Shown here piece by piece: positions 19,432 through 27,794 of a stretch of DNA of 53,818 nt. This DNA is from Stappia sp. WLB 29. Lineage in GTDB: Bacteria; Pseudomonadota; Alphaproteobacteria; Rhizobiales; Stappiaceae. The stretch lies in NCBI RefSeq assembly GCF_023507705.1, contig NZ_JALBGD010000009.1:192919-246736 (forward strand). Direction: 5' to 3'. Made by a program: the position numbers and the translations under genes. The notes beneath the pieces are model-generated. The model made no database searches and was not told the DNA's origin. It saw only the letters and a program-made list of their open reading frames with translations. How positions within the stretch are numbered: position 1 is the stretch's first letter; every line of letters begins with the position of its first letter.

Positions 19432-20619
19432 TCAGAACAGCTCCGCCGGATTGGCCCGTGCCAGCCGCCGCGTGGCGATGGCACCCGACAGCGCGCACAT
19501 GGCGAGCGTGCCGAGAAAGACGAAGACCGGCCGCCCGGCGGGCATGAAGATCGGCAGGCCGGTGCCGGCGGCGACCGCCGCATAAAGGCCGAGCGCCACG
19601 AGCACCCCCGGCACGAAGCCGAACAGGGCGAGGATGAAGGCCTCCTCGAAGACGATGCCGAGGAAGAAGCGCTGCGGATAACCCATCGCCTTGAAGGTCG
19701 CGTATTCGCGGATGTGGTCGGCAACGTCGGTCGAAAGCACCTGGTAGACGATGATGACGCCGACGAGGACGCCGATGACGACGCCGAAGCCGAAGACGAC
19801 GCCGACGGGCTTTTGCGTAGTCTGGAAGCGCTGGTCGCGGGCCGCCGCCTCGTCCAGCGTCCACACCGCGCTGTCGGAGGCCGGCAGCGCCGCGCGCAGG
19901 CGCGCCAGCACGGTCGCCCGGTCGGCACCCGGCGCAAGGCGCACCAGCACATAGTTCGGTGCGCCCGGCAGGCGGGCCGGGAACAGGCGCAGGAAAGTCT
20001 GGTCGGAGACGACGAGATAGCCGTCGGCGGAAAAGCCGCCGCCGATCTCGAACGTGCCCGTCACCGCGATCTCGCGCCCGCGCGTCTCGAAGCGATAGGG
20101 TGTGCCTGCTTCCACGGCGGCGAACAGGCCGGCGGGCACGTTGCGGGTCAGGCTGTCGATCAGCGCGGTGTCGGGCAGCGTCAGGCTCTCGACCTGGCGG
20201 GCAAGGGGGGCATCCCGGAAGGGCGCGCCGGTCGGATCGACGCCGAACAGGTCCATCGTGCGGATGGTCCCGTCCGGCTGCTTCCAGTCGATGCGGCCGT
20301 AGTAGAAACCGGTTGCCGAGGCGACGCCCTCCACGGCGAGCGCCTGGTAGAGCCGGTTGCGCGGCAGCGGACTGCCGTCGAACAGGGTGTTGGCATCGGA
20401 GGCTGAGACGAGGATGTCGCCGTTCAGCACCGTGTAGGGAAGGCGGATGCTCTCCACCAGCGCGCCGAGAAAGCCGAGCTGCATGAAGATCAGCACGTTG
20501 GCGAAGGCGACCCCGGAGAGCGCGGCGGCCAGGCGTCCCTTGTTGTGAACGAGCTGCAGCCAGCCGATGGGCAGCCGGCCGAGAAGCGCGGTAAGCATGG
20601 GGGTGAGCGGGCCCGTCAC
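19432..20619 (-). CDS. ABC exporter permease, DevC family
   Basis: A 395-residue inner-membrane protein with four membrane segments: one near residues 30-50 (GVAFANVLIFMQLGFLGALVES), then three after about residue 270 (GVVFGFGVVIGVLVGVIIVYQV and onward). A large periplasmic MacB-like domain lies between. YATFKAMGYP is the conserved FtsX-like coupling motif. The start is GTG at 20619, overlapping the stop of the fusion-protein gene in GTGA, implying translational coupling. Confidence 0.92.
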   Translation of the reverse strand: MTGPLTPMLTALLGRLPIGWLQLVHNKGRLAAALSGVAFANVLIFMQLGFLGALVESIRLPYTVLNGDILVSASDANTLFDGSPLPRNRLYQALAVEGVASATGFYYGRIDWKQPDGTIRTMDLFGVDPTGAPFRDAPLARQVESLTLPDTALIDSLTRNVPAGLFAAVEAGTPYRFETRGREIAVTGTFEIGGGFSADGYLVVSDQTFLRLFPARLPGAPNYVLVRLAPGADRATVLARLRAALPASDSAVWTLDEAAARDQRFQTTQKPVGVVFGFGVVIGVLVGVIIVYQVLSTDVADHIREYATFKAMGYPQRFFLGIVFEEAFILALFGFVPGVLVALGLYAAVAAGTGLPIFMPAGRPVFVFLGTLAMCALSGAIATRRLARANPAELF

Positions 20620-21863
20620 GCGCCCTCTCCCGTGCTGATGCGGGCGGTGACCTGCAGGTTGGTGAAGCGGCGCACGCGGGCAATGTCCGCCGGGTCGATG
20701 GCGACATAGACCTTGATCACGCGCGCATCGGTGCGCGCGGCCGGGTCCGCGCCCGTCGCGGTCTGGCGGCCGACATCCCAGCCGATCCGCTCTACCGTGC
20801 CCGCAATCGTGCCCTCGAAAGCCTCTCCGGCAATCTCGACGGGAGCGCCGGTCTCCACCGCGCCGATCCGCGACTGGTAGACCTCGACCTCCGCCATCAT
20901 CCTGTCGATGTCGCCCATGTCGAGAATGCCGCGCTCGCCCGGCCGCTCGCCAGGCCGCACATGGATGTCGAGCACGACGCCACCGGCCGGCGCCGGCACC
21001 ATGGAGCGCGCAAGATCGGCCTGCGCCAGGGCAAGGGCGGCCCGCGCGGCATCGAGATTGCGCAAGGCAACGGCGATATCCGCCTGGGCATCCGGCACAT
21101 CGGCGGTGTAGCGGCCGAGGGTCGCCCGCGCGCTTTCCACCTCGCGCTCCGCCGCCTCGGACCGGGCGAGCGCATCGTCATGGGTGGCGCGGGTGACATG
21201 GCCGCGGGCGAGCAGCTCCTGCGAGCGCTCCAGCTCGCGCCGGGCCGTGGCGGCGGCAACCTCCGCCCGCTCCAGCGCTGCGCGCGATTCCGCCCGGCTG
21301 GCCTCGACAAAGACCCGCTGGCGGGCCAGCTCGGCCTCGCGCAGGCGTACCGTCGCCTCCGCCGAGGCGAGTGCGGCCAGAAGCTGCAGCCGGTTGTCGA
21401 GCTCGGCCAGCGGCTGCCCCGCCTCGACACGCTCTCCCTCCGCAACCAGCAGCCGCGCGACGCGGGCATCGCCGGCGCCGAAGGGCGGCGCGACGGTGAC
21501 GACGAACCCGTCGGGCAGCAGGCGGCCGAGGCCGAAGACGGCGGTCGCCTGCTGCCCCGCTGCCGCAGGCGGCGGGCCGCCCGCCGTCCCCTCATCGGCG
21601 GCCAGCCAGGGGAGAACGCCACGCGCCTGAAGCGCGGCACCGGCGGCGAGGCCGGCGCCGACCAGCACGAGACCGAGCGCGAGGCTACGCAGGCGGCGAA
21701 GGATCGTCCATAGTCGCGGACGGCCCGAACCGGGCCGCGGCGACTCGCGCCGCACGACCGCAAGCGGCAGCGGGGCCGCCTCCCCGCGGGATACAGCGGG
21801 GTGCGAAGGCTCGGCTCTGGCGCCCGCTTTGGCGCCCGCGGCGGGGTTTGGGGTTGAGGACAT
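20616..21863 (-). CDS. Membrane fusion protein, HlyD/DevB family
   Basis: A 415-residue periplasmic adaptor: a cytoplasmic Pro/Ala-rich N-terminus, one membrane anchor (SLALGLVLVGAGLAAGAAL, about residues 61-80), a biotinyl-lipoyl-like part (VARLLVAEGERVEAGQPLAELD), a long Ala/Glu/Arg-rich coiled coil (about 160-270) and a beta-barrel region. It links the DevC/DevA pump to an outer-membrane channel, probably TolC encoded elsewhere. The start lies 9 nt from a 28-bp palindrome, so it is probably repressed by the divergent TetR protein. Confidence 0.92.
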   Translation of the reverse strand: MSSTPNPAAGAKAGARAEPSHPAVSRGEAAPLPLAVVRRESPRPGSGRPRLWTILRRLRSLALGLVLVGAGLAAGAALQARGVLPWLAADEGTAGGPPPAAAGQQATAVFGLGRLLPDGFVVTVAPPFGAGDARVARLLVAEGERVEAGQPLAELDNRLQLLAALASAEATVRLREAELARQRVFVEASRAESRAALERAEVAAATARRELERSQELLARGHVTRATHDDALARSEAAEREVESARATLGRYTADVPDAQADIAVALRNLDAARAALALAQADLARSMVPAPAGGVVLDIHVRPGERPGERGILDMGDIDRMMAEVEVYQSRIGAVETGAPVEIAGEAFEGTIAGTVERIGWDVGRQTATGADPAARTDARVIKVYVAIDPADIARVRRFTNLQVTARISTGEGA

Positions 21864-21872
21864 GACACGATC

Positions 21873-21900
21873 CTGTTAATGACCAGGAAGTCATTAACAG
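21873..21900. promoter_or_regulatory. TetR operator, perfect palindrome
   Basis: CTGTTAATGAC and GTCATTAACAG are perfectly complementary 11-nt arms around a 6-nt spacer, in the 61-nt gap between the exporter operon and the divergent tetR gene. The palindrome would overlap both promoters, so it probably controls both directions. Confidence 0.85.
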
Positions 21901-21924
21901 GGCACGACAGGAAGTGCAAGGACG

Positions 21925-22581
21925 ATGACGGAAAGCGATTCCGCTGCGGAAAGCCCGCGCCCGCGGCGCCGGCGCAAGGAGGCCCGGCCCGGCGAGATCA
22001 TCGATGCGGGGCTGCAGGAATTCGCCGAGAACGGCTTCGCGGCGACGCGGCTGGAAGACGTCGCCAAACGCGCGGGCGTCGTGAAAGGCACGATCTATCG
22101 CTATTTCTCCAGCAAGGAGGAACTGTTCGAGGCGGCACTCTCCTCGCGCATCACCCCCTTCTTCGACGATGTGGCAGGCCTCGTTGCCGCCTATCCCGGC
22201 TCGTCGGAGGACCTGGTGCGCACCGCCCTGCCCCGCATCTACAAGGCGCTGTTCGAGGACGGGCTGCACGTGTTGATGCGCATCATCATCACGGAAGGCG
22301 GGCGCTTTCCCGCGATTGCCGAGCAGTACCACCGCCGCGTCATCAGCCGCGGCCAAGAGGTGCTCACCGCTCTCGTGCGCCGGGGTGTGGAGAGCGGCGA
22401 GTTCCGTCGCAGCGCGCTGACCGAGTTGCCGATCGTGATCGTCGCACCGGCGGTGATGACCATCGTCTGGAAGATGACCTTCGACCGGTTCGAGCCCATC
22501 GAGGCCCGGCGTTTCCTCGCCGCCCATGTCGACATGGTGCTGGAGGGGCTGCTGGCGCGCGACGACAAGACGGAGAAATAG
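21925..22581 (+). CDS. TetR/AcrR-family transcriptional regulator
   Basis: A 218-residue repressor with the N-terminal TetR HTH (IIDAGLQEFAENGFAATRLEDVAKRAGVVKGTIYRYFSSKEELF) and an all-helical ligand domain. Divergent from the DevBCA-type exporter with a perfect palindromic operator between, so it probably represses the exporter and itself until an effector binds. The effector may be an exported lipid or toxic compound; this is inference. Confidence 0.93.
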   Translation: MTESDSAAESPRPRRRRKEARPGEIIDAGLQEFAENGFAATRLEDVAKRAGVVKGTIYRYFSSKEELFEAALSSRITPFFDDVAGLVAAYPGSSEDLVRTALPRIYKALFEDGLHVLMRIIITEGGRFPAIAEQYHRRVISRGQEVLTALVRRGVESGEFRRSALTELPIVIVAPAVMTIVWKMTFDRFEPIEARRFLAAHVDMVLEGLLARDDKTEK

Positions 22582-22593
22582 CCGGAAGCTGCT

Positions 22594-23532
22594 TCAGGCG
22601 GGAACGGGCCGCGGCCCGCCCGGTACAAGCCCCGCAGCGTTTCCGCTTGCCGTCTGCTTCTCCTCGATGATCACGACGGGCAGTTCCTGCGCTGTTCGCG
22701 CCACGTGGTACATGATCGGTGCGTGGTCGACATAGTCCCAGAATTGATACCCGGGATAGGGGTTCTCCGCGAGGCACTGTGCGAGGCCGCCGTTGCGCCA
22801 GGCATAGTCGAGCACCGCCTCGTGCCGCCCCTCATATCGGCCGAACTCGTCGCGGCCGCGCGTCACATGAGTGGGAGCGACGTTGGGCGGAACCTGGCTC
22901 CACTCGATGTCGGTCATGTAGCTCTTCTCCTGCGGCGGAACCTTCTCGAAAGGAACGTTCATGTCGCCGATGAGCAGCCCCGGCCGGCGTTGCTGGTCAA
23001 TAAAAACAGCCGCCTCGAAAATCTCCTTCATCGCCTGCTTATAGGCTGCGTTGCTGCTGTAGGACGCCTTGGCATGGATGGCCCCGATTGTTGCGACGCC
23101 CGTCGGCAGGATCAGCGTCGGACGGGTATGATCCCTCTCCCAATACCAGGAGACCTTGTCGTCGAGCCCCTCCAGGCCCTGCACCTTCTCGTTCCACAGA
23201 AAACCGAAGTTGCAGACGCTCTTGGTGCCGCCCCTAGTCTCCGACCAGCGAAAGCCCGCCCGAAAAAACGGCTTCGGGAAACCGACCACATTGAGGCGGG
23301 TGGCAAGGTAGTTCATGAACCGGTCCCCCGCCCCCGACCCGTCGACCACTTCCGCCAGGACGAGAACGTCGACATGATGGCTGCGGTACCAGTTCACGAT
23401 TGTCTCGACCACGAACTCCGTGCTCGCGCTCATGACAAACCCGAAGGGCACATCCGGATTGGCTGTGATCTGGTAGTGTTTCTCGATGTTCCAGAACCCG
23501 ACGGTGAGAAAATCCTTGCCGCGTTTCAGCAT
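22594..23532 (-). CDS. Endonuclease/exonuclease/phosphatase-fold protein
   Basis: A 312-residue protein of the EEP superfamily (DNase I, exonuclease III, sphingomyelinase, CdtB). Expected active-site residues are visible: Asn15 (FWNIEKH), Glu61 (VLAEVVD), a His in GAIHAKAS, Asp/Asn in IGDMNVPF, and the C-terminal Asp-His pair in DHAPIMYHV. There is no signal peptide, so whether it acts on nucleic acid, lipid or phosphoester cannot be told. It is convergent with tetR (12-nt gap) and divergent from the beta-rich protein at 23726, with which it may form a module. Confidence 0.8.
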   Translation of the reverse strand: MLKRGKDFLTVGFWNIEKHYQITANPDVPFGFVMSASTEFVVETIVNWYRSHHVDVLVLAEVVDGSGAGDRFMNYLATRLNVVGFPKPFFRAGFRWSETRGGTKSVCNFGFLWNEKVQGLEGLDDKVSWYWERDHTRPTLILPTGVATIGAIHAKASYSSNAAYKQAMKEIFEAAVFIDQQRRPGLLIGDMNVPFEKVPPQEKSYMTDIEWSQVPPNVAPTHVTRGRDEFGRYEGRHEAVLDYAWRNGGLAQCLAENPYPGYQFWDYVDHAPIMYHVARTAQELPVVIIEEKQTASGNAAGLVPGGPRPVPA

Positions 23533-23725
23533 CCGCCCCTCACTTCACAACGCATAATGAAAAAATGGCTGAACGAACCGTGCGGAACCTCCGGTCGCAT
23601 GTCAGGTCATCGTAGCCAGACACCCCCAAAGATAGCAATGATCGATTTTACAATTTTTAGTATTGAACGGAGGCTCCCGCCTTGGTAGCGTTGCGGCATC
23701 TTTCCGCCAGAAGGTGCATATTCCG

Positions 23726-24613
23726 ATGAAAGATATTTATGCCAAGGCATTGAAAGGTCAGCTTTATGCGACCGAGACCGAGACCACCGCAACCGTTCAG
23801 GTCTACAACAACCTGCCCGTGAAGATTGCGGTCTACAACTCAACCAACACCGGGATGCGCCAGCTTCTGGGCCATGTCGAGCCGGGCTCCAACGCCCCTG
23901 TGACCGGGACGGACGGCGACTATCTGGTGATCGCCTCGGCGATGAGCGGCAGCTTCATCAGCGCCTACGCCCTGAACACCACCGAGACCAGCTACACCGT
24001 CGACAATTCGGTCCTGACCGCGCCGAACGACATCGGCTCGATCCCGGAACCGACCGCCAACGTGCTGGTGCCGGTCAACTCGCCGCTGGTGATGGTCGCG
24101 ATTTCGACCGTCTCGCCGGACGGATCGACCACCAACTACATCACCCGCGAGCAGTTCTGGAACCTGCAGGGCGACAGCTACAGCCTGGCCGTCGGCGAGA
24201 GCCGGACCGTCAGCTACACCATCGTCTCGGGCCGCCAGACCACCTCCTCCACCCAGGACACGGTGGGCGCCAGCATCGGCGTCGACGCGCATGCGGGCTG
24301 GGGACCGATCTCGGCCGGCATCTCGGCCAGCCTCAACGCGGAGTCCACCACCTTCCAGCAGGTCACGGTCAACGAGCAGACCACCTCCTACATGTCGGAC
24401 ACGGTGACCAATTCCGGCGACGACGACGTGGCGGTGCTGCGCTGGCAGATGACGGACGTGATCACGATCTTCTCGCCGAGCTATCAGCCGCTCGCCTCGA
24501 TCGTCAGCGGACTGAACCCGATCATCGTCAAGAGCTACAATATCTCCGATCTCATCACCCCCGAGGCTCCCTCGGATGTCATGATGCGCAAGATTCCGGT
24601 CGCCATGGGCTGA
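23726..24613 (+). CDS. Beta-rich protein, possible pore-forming toxin
   Basis: A 295-residue protein without cysteines or signal peptide. The N-terminal part (about 1-100) is a beta-rich domain (TVQVYNNLPVKIAVYN...). Residues about 157-223 are Ser/Thr-rich with alternating polar/apolar residues, from GESRTVSYTIVSG through GASIGVDAHAGWGP to TTSYMSDTVTN. This resembles the membrane-inserting region of aerolysin/ETX-MTX2 beta-pore formers, but I recognise no family with certainty. The ATG at 23726 has GAAGG 11 nt upstream; a TTG at 23663 is possible but less likely. Followed after 72 nt by another Ser/Thr-rich protein. Confidence 0.65.
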   Translation: MKDIYAKALKGQLYATETETTATVQVYNNLPVKIAVYNSTNTGMRQLLGHVEPGSNAPVTGTDGDYLVIASAMSGSFISAYALNTTETSYTVDNSVLTAPNDIGSIPEPTANVLVPVNSPLVMVAISTVSPDGSTTNYITREQFWNLQGDSYSLAVGESRTVSYTIVSGRQTTSSTQDTVGASIGVDAHAGWGPISAGISASLNAESTTFQQVTVNEQTTSYMSDTVTNSGDDDVAVLRWQMTDVITIFSPSYQPLASIVSGLNPIIVKSYNISDLITPEAPSDVMMRKIPVAMG

Positions 24614-24685
24614 CCCGCTCCCGGCAGGCCGCGGCTCCCTGGAGCCTGCGGCCCTCCCCCACCTTCTCACGCAAGGATTGAAACC

Positions 24686-25081
24686 ATGAGCTGTTGCGAT
24701 GCCAGCCTCGTAAAGATCGTCAATAATTCCGGCACCGACTTCACGGTCACTGCCTCGGACGGCGTCGTGGGCAACCTGCACGACTTCGCCAACGGCACCA
24801 ACATTCCCGACCAGGGCAGTTCGAGCGGCGGCGCCTATTCCAGCGGCGGCACGGACGGCAACTGCTCCGGCTATGTGACCATCACCACCGCCAACGGCAG
24901 CTATTCGCTCACGCTGAACTATGCCTTCACCGCAGCGAACAACCGCGGCTCCTGCCCCTGCACGGCGAGCGCCCAGGATACAGTGACGGCCGCGAACTAT
25001 GTCGCGACCGCCGTGGCGACGACCGGCTCCAGCGACGGCACGGCCAGCACCGTGTGGACCATCACCACCCAGCTCACCTGA
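24686..25081 (+). CDS. Small beta-sandwich protein, unknown
   Basis: A 131-residue acidic, Thr/Ser/Gly/Asn-rich protein with five cysteines (CC at 3-4, one in DGNCSGY, two in GSCPC) and no signal peptide. Strand-like segments (ASLVKIVNNSGTDFTVTA, GYVTITTANGSYSLTLNYAF) suggest one beta-sandwich domain, loosely like aegerolysins or actinoporins. The match is weak and the function is open. AAGGA precedes the ATG, and a strong terminator follows. Probably co-transcribed with the preceding beta-rich gene. Confidence 0.65.
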   Translation: MSCCDASLVKIVNNSGTDFTVTASDGVVGNLHDFANGTNIPDQGSSSGGAYSSGGTDGNCSGYVTITTANGSYSLTLNYAFTAANNRGSCPCTASAQDTVTAANYVATAVATTGSSDGTASTVWTITTQLT

Positions 25082-25110
25082 CCTCCCGCGACACAGCGCC
25101 CAAATGCAAG

Positions 25111-25149
25111 AAGGCCCGCCGGATCGCTCCGGCGGGCCTTTCGGTTTCC
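25111..25149 (+). terminator. Intrinsic terminator between convergent genes
   Basis: Perfect 13-bp stem AAGGCCCGCCGGA / TCCGGCGGGCCTT with loop TCGC, followed by TTTCGGTTT. It ends the beta-rich gene pair and may also block transcription from the convergent ATP12 operon. Confidence 0.92.
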
Positions 25150-25168
25150 TGCGGTCGCATGCGGCCGG

Positions 25169-25963
25169 TCAGCCGATGTCGCGGCCCGCGCAGGTGTCCA
25201 GGATCAATGCCGCCGCATCGAAATCCCGGCGACGCGAGGCCCGCAGCGCCGCAGCTTCCGGATCCTGGCCCCACTGCTCGATGTTCCAGTCCTCGTCGAC
25301 GAAGGCGGCGCCCCAGGCCTCGTCGGCCGACAGCCGCCCCTCCATCAGCGCCAGCGCCAGCAGCGCCGAGCCGCTCAGGGTCGTCGCCACATGCAGCGCC
25401 GCAAGCGGCAGGGGCGCAAGCGGCAACAGCGCCTGCCGGATGCGGGCGAGCAGCGCCGCGTCCTGGCGCACCGGCATGATGCCCTCGGCCAGCACGAACC
25501 GCCCGCCGAACCGCGCTTCCGCCCAGGAGAGCACCGGCCCCCAGGTGACGTTCTGCCGCTCGACCAGTTCCTGCGGACTGTCCGCCCGGTAGAACAGCAG
25601 ATCGTTGCCGGCATAGGCGGTGATATCGTCGGCGACCTCCCCCGCGCGCGCCGGCACCGCGTCGATCGCCGCATTGGCGATACGGGTGAGCGGCATGGTC
25701 GCCGGATCGATCTCCTTGCCCTGCGCCGCCCATTCGGCGGCGATGCGGACGACAATCTCTTCCTCGGCGAGCGCGAGAAGATTGCGCCCCGTCGTCTTGA
25801 CCGGCCGGCCATCGAGCTGGACCGCATGCAGCCCGTCGTCCTGCCGCGCGATCCCCGCCTCCTTGTAGAAGCGCTTGGGCAACTCGCGGCGGGACAGGGC
25901 CCTGGCGCGCTCGACCGGATCGATGGTGCTGCCGGCCTCGATATCGCTCAACAGGTCGCGCAT
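25169..25963 (-). CDS. ATP12-family F1-ATPase assembly chaperone
   Basis: A 264-residue alphaproteobacterial homolog of mitochondrial Atp12p, which chaperones the F1 alpha subunit during ATP synthase assembly. Recognisable segments are LPKRFYKEAGI near the N-terminus, DGRPVKTTGRN, EWAAQGKEIDPATMPLTRIANAAID, YAGNDLLFYRA and GSALLALAL. The start overlaps the stop of the HAD gene by one base (TGATG), so it is translated from the same message. Confidence 0.92.
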   Translation of the reverse strand: MRDLLSDIEAGSTIDPVERARALSRRELPKRFYKEAGIARQDDGLHAVQLDGRPVKTTGRNLLALAEEEIVVRIAAEWAAQGKEIDPATMPLTRIANAAIDAVPARAGEVADDITAYAGNDLLFYRADSPQELVERQNVTWGPVLSWAEARFGGRFVLAEGIMPVRQDAALLARIRQALLPLAPLPLAALHVATTLSGSALLALALMEGRLSADEAWGAAFVDEDWNIEQWGQDPEAAALRASRRRDFDAAALILDTCAGRDIG

Positions 25964-26646
25964 CACGCAAGCTCCCTTTGTTCCATGTCGCTCCAGCCGA
26001 GCAGGGTGCCCAGCGCCGGCACGAGCTCGTCGAAGCGGTCGAGAATGCGGACCGCACCGGCCGCCTCCAGCCGCGTGCGCGGATGATAGCCCCAGCCGAC
26101 GCCGAGCCCGGCAACGCCGGCAGCGCGCGCCATCTCCATGTCGAAGCCGGTATCGCCGATCATCACGGTGCGGGACGGCTCCGCCCCGGTCTCCGCCATC
26201 GCCTGCAGGATCATCCCCGGATGCGGCTTGGACGGGGCCGTGTCGGCGGTCTGGATGGTGACGAAACGCCCTTCCAGCCCGTGGCTTTGCTGCATGTGGC
26301 GGACACCGCGCATGGCCTTGCCGGTGGCGATGCCGAGCAGCACGTCGTCGCGGGCCGACAGCGCGTCGAGCGCCTCGCGCGCGCCGGGATAGAGCGGGTC
26401 GTGATCGAGCCCGGCGAGCCGGCGCGCCACCTTGGACTGGCGATAGGCCTCCGCCATCGCCGGCACCAGATGATGGTGCTCGGGCGCGGCCAGCCGCGCG
26501 AAGGCGACCTCCAGCGACAGGCCGACGATGGACAGGCCCGCCTCGCGCGACGGCGGCGCGAGACCGACGGCCTCGAACCCGACGGCAAGCCCGTGCAGGA
26601 TGGTCTCCTGGCTGTCGACCAGCGTGCCGTCGCAATCGAAGATCAC
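25963..26646 (-). CDS. HAD-family hydrolase, phosphoglycolate-phosphatase-like
   Basis: A HAD phosphatase of about 227-230 residues. It has the nucleophile motif FDCDGTLVDSQ, motif II in IATGKAM and motif III/IV in KPHPGMI...GDTGFDMEMA. The coordinates use GTG at 26646, but GGAGG (26664-26668) is 18 bases away from it and 8 bases from an in-frame CTG at 26655, which would give the usual family start (M)YLVIFDCDG. The second gene of the pseudouridine synthase-HAD-ATP12 operon; substrate unknown. Confidence 0.88.
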   Translation of the reverse strand: MIFDCDGTLVDSQETILHGLAVGFEAVGLAPPSREAGLSIVGLSLEVAFARLAAPEHHHLVPAMAEAYRQSKVARRLAGLDHDPLYPGAREALDALSARDDVLLGIATGKAMRGVRHMQQSHGLEGRFVTIQTADTAPSKPHPGMILQAMAETGAEPSRTVMIGDTGFDMEMARAAGVAGLGVGWGYHPRTRLEAAGAVRILDRFDELVPALGTLLGWSDMEQRELA

Positions 26647-26658
26647 CAGGTACAGGGC

Positions 26659-27669
26659 CTATTCCTCCGGATCGTTGGTCTCGGGATCGTACTGGGCGGC
26701 ATCGAAGCCGAGCAGGTTCCAGCTCTGCTGCATGTGCGGCGGCAGCGGCGCCGAGACGTCGATGGTACCGCGGCCCGAGGGGTGCGGAATGACGATGCGG
26801 CGGGCATGCAGATGCAGCTTGTTCTGGATGCCGCCGGGAAATTCCCAGTTCTCGATGTTGAAGTACTTCGGATCGCCGACGATGGGATGATGGATATGGG
26901 CGGTGTGGGCACGCAGTTGGTGCGTGCGCCCAGTGATCGGCCGCAGCGACACCCAGGAGACCTTCGGCCCGGCATTTTCCACCACCGAATAGAGCGAGAC
27001 GGAATGCTGCGCCTCGTCCTCGCCGTGGCGGGCAACGCGCATGCGCTCCTCGCCCTCATCGCGCGCCAGATAGGTGGAGACCCGGCCCTGGCGCGGCTTC
27101 GGCACGCCGGCGACCAGCGCCCAGTAGATCTTGCGGGTCTGGCGGGCGCGGAAGGACTTGGCCATCTCGGACGCCGCCTTGCGCGTCTTGGCCAGCAGGA
27201 GGATGCCGGAGGTCTCGCGGTCGAGCCGGTGGACGAGACGCGGCTTTTCGCCCTTTGCGTCGCGGAAGGCCTCGAGCATGCCGTCGAGATGGCGCGTCAG
27301 GCCGGAGCCGCCCTGCACGGCAAGGCCGGCCGGCTTGTTCAGCACCATGACCTCGCGGTCCTCGTAGAGGACCATCGCCTCGACCGCCTCGCGGTCGCCG
27401 GCCACCAGCTTGCGCGGCTTCGGCTTGGCGTTGGCGCTGTCCTTCGCCGCCACATGGGCATCGACGGTGAGCGGCGGGATGCGCACCACCTGGCCGGTGC
27501 CGACGCGGGTGGAGGTTTCCGCGCGCTTGCCGTCGACGCGCACCTGGCCGGTGCGCAGCAGCTTCTGCAGGTGGCCGTGGCCGAGGCCCGGATAATGGGT
27601 CTTGAACCAGCGGTCGAGCCGCATGCCGGCCTCGTCCGAGGTGACGGTCTTCTGTTCGATACCGGACAT
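26659..27669 (-). CDS. RluA-family 23S rRNA pseudouridine synthase
   Basis: A 336-residue pseudouridine synthase, most like RluC, with an N-terminal S4 RNA-binding domain (MRLDRWFKTHYPGLGHGHLQKLLRTGQVRV) and a catalytic domain holding the active-site Asp in HRLDRETSG. C-terminal LRPITGRTHQLRAH is also conserved. I start at ATG 27669; an upstream ATG at 27714 adds residues lacking family character. First gene of an operon with the HAD and ATP12 genes. Confidence 0.92.
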   Translation of the reverse strand: MSGIEQKTVTSDEAGMRLDRWFKTHYPGLGHGHLQKLLRTGQVRVDGKRAETSTRVGTGQVVRIPPLTVDAHVAAKDSANAKPKPRKLVAGDREAVEAMVLYEDREVMVLNKPAGLAVQGGSGLTRHLDGMLEAFRDAKGEKPRLVHRLDRETSGILLLAKTRKAASEMAKSFRARQTRKIYWALVAGVPKPRQGRVSTYLARDEGEERMRVARHGEDEAQHSVSLYSVVENAGPKVSWVSLRPITGRTHQLRAHTAHIHHPIVGDPKYFNIENWEFPGGIQNKLHLHARRIVIPHPSGRGTIDVSAPLPPHMQQSWNLLGFDAAQYDPETNDPEE

Positions 27670-27794
27670 GATGCTTCCCGTTGCAGGAAAGGACCCGCGC
27701 GCCATCCGCAGCAATGGCCCTGCCCCTTTTCAAGCGCCCTACCTAATCCCGACGCCGTCCGAGGGCAAGCAAAGCATGGTGCCGGCGCAGCGCT

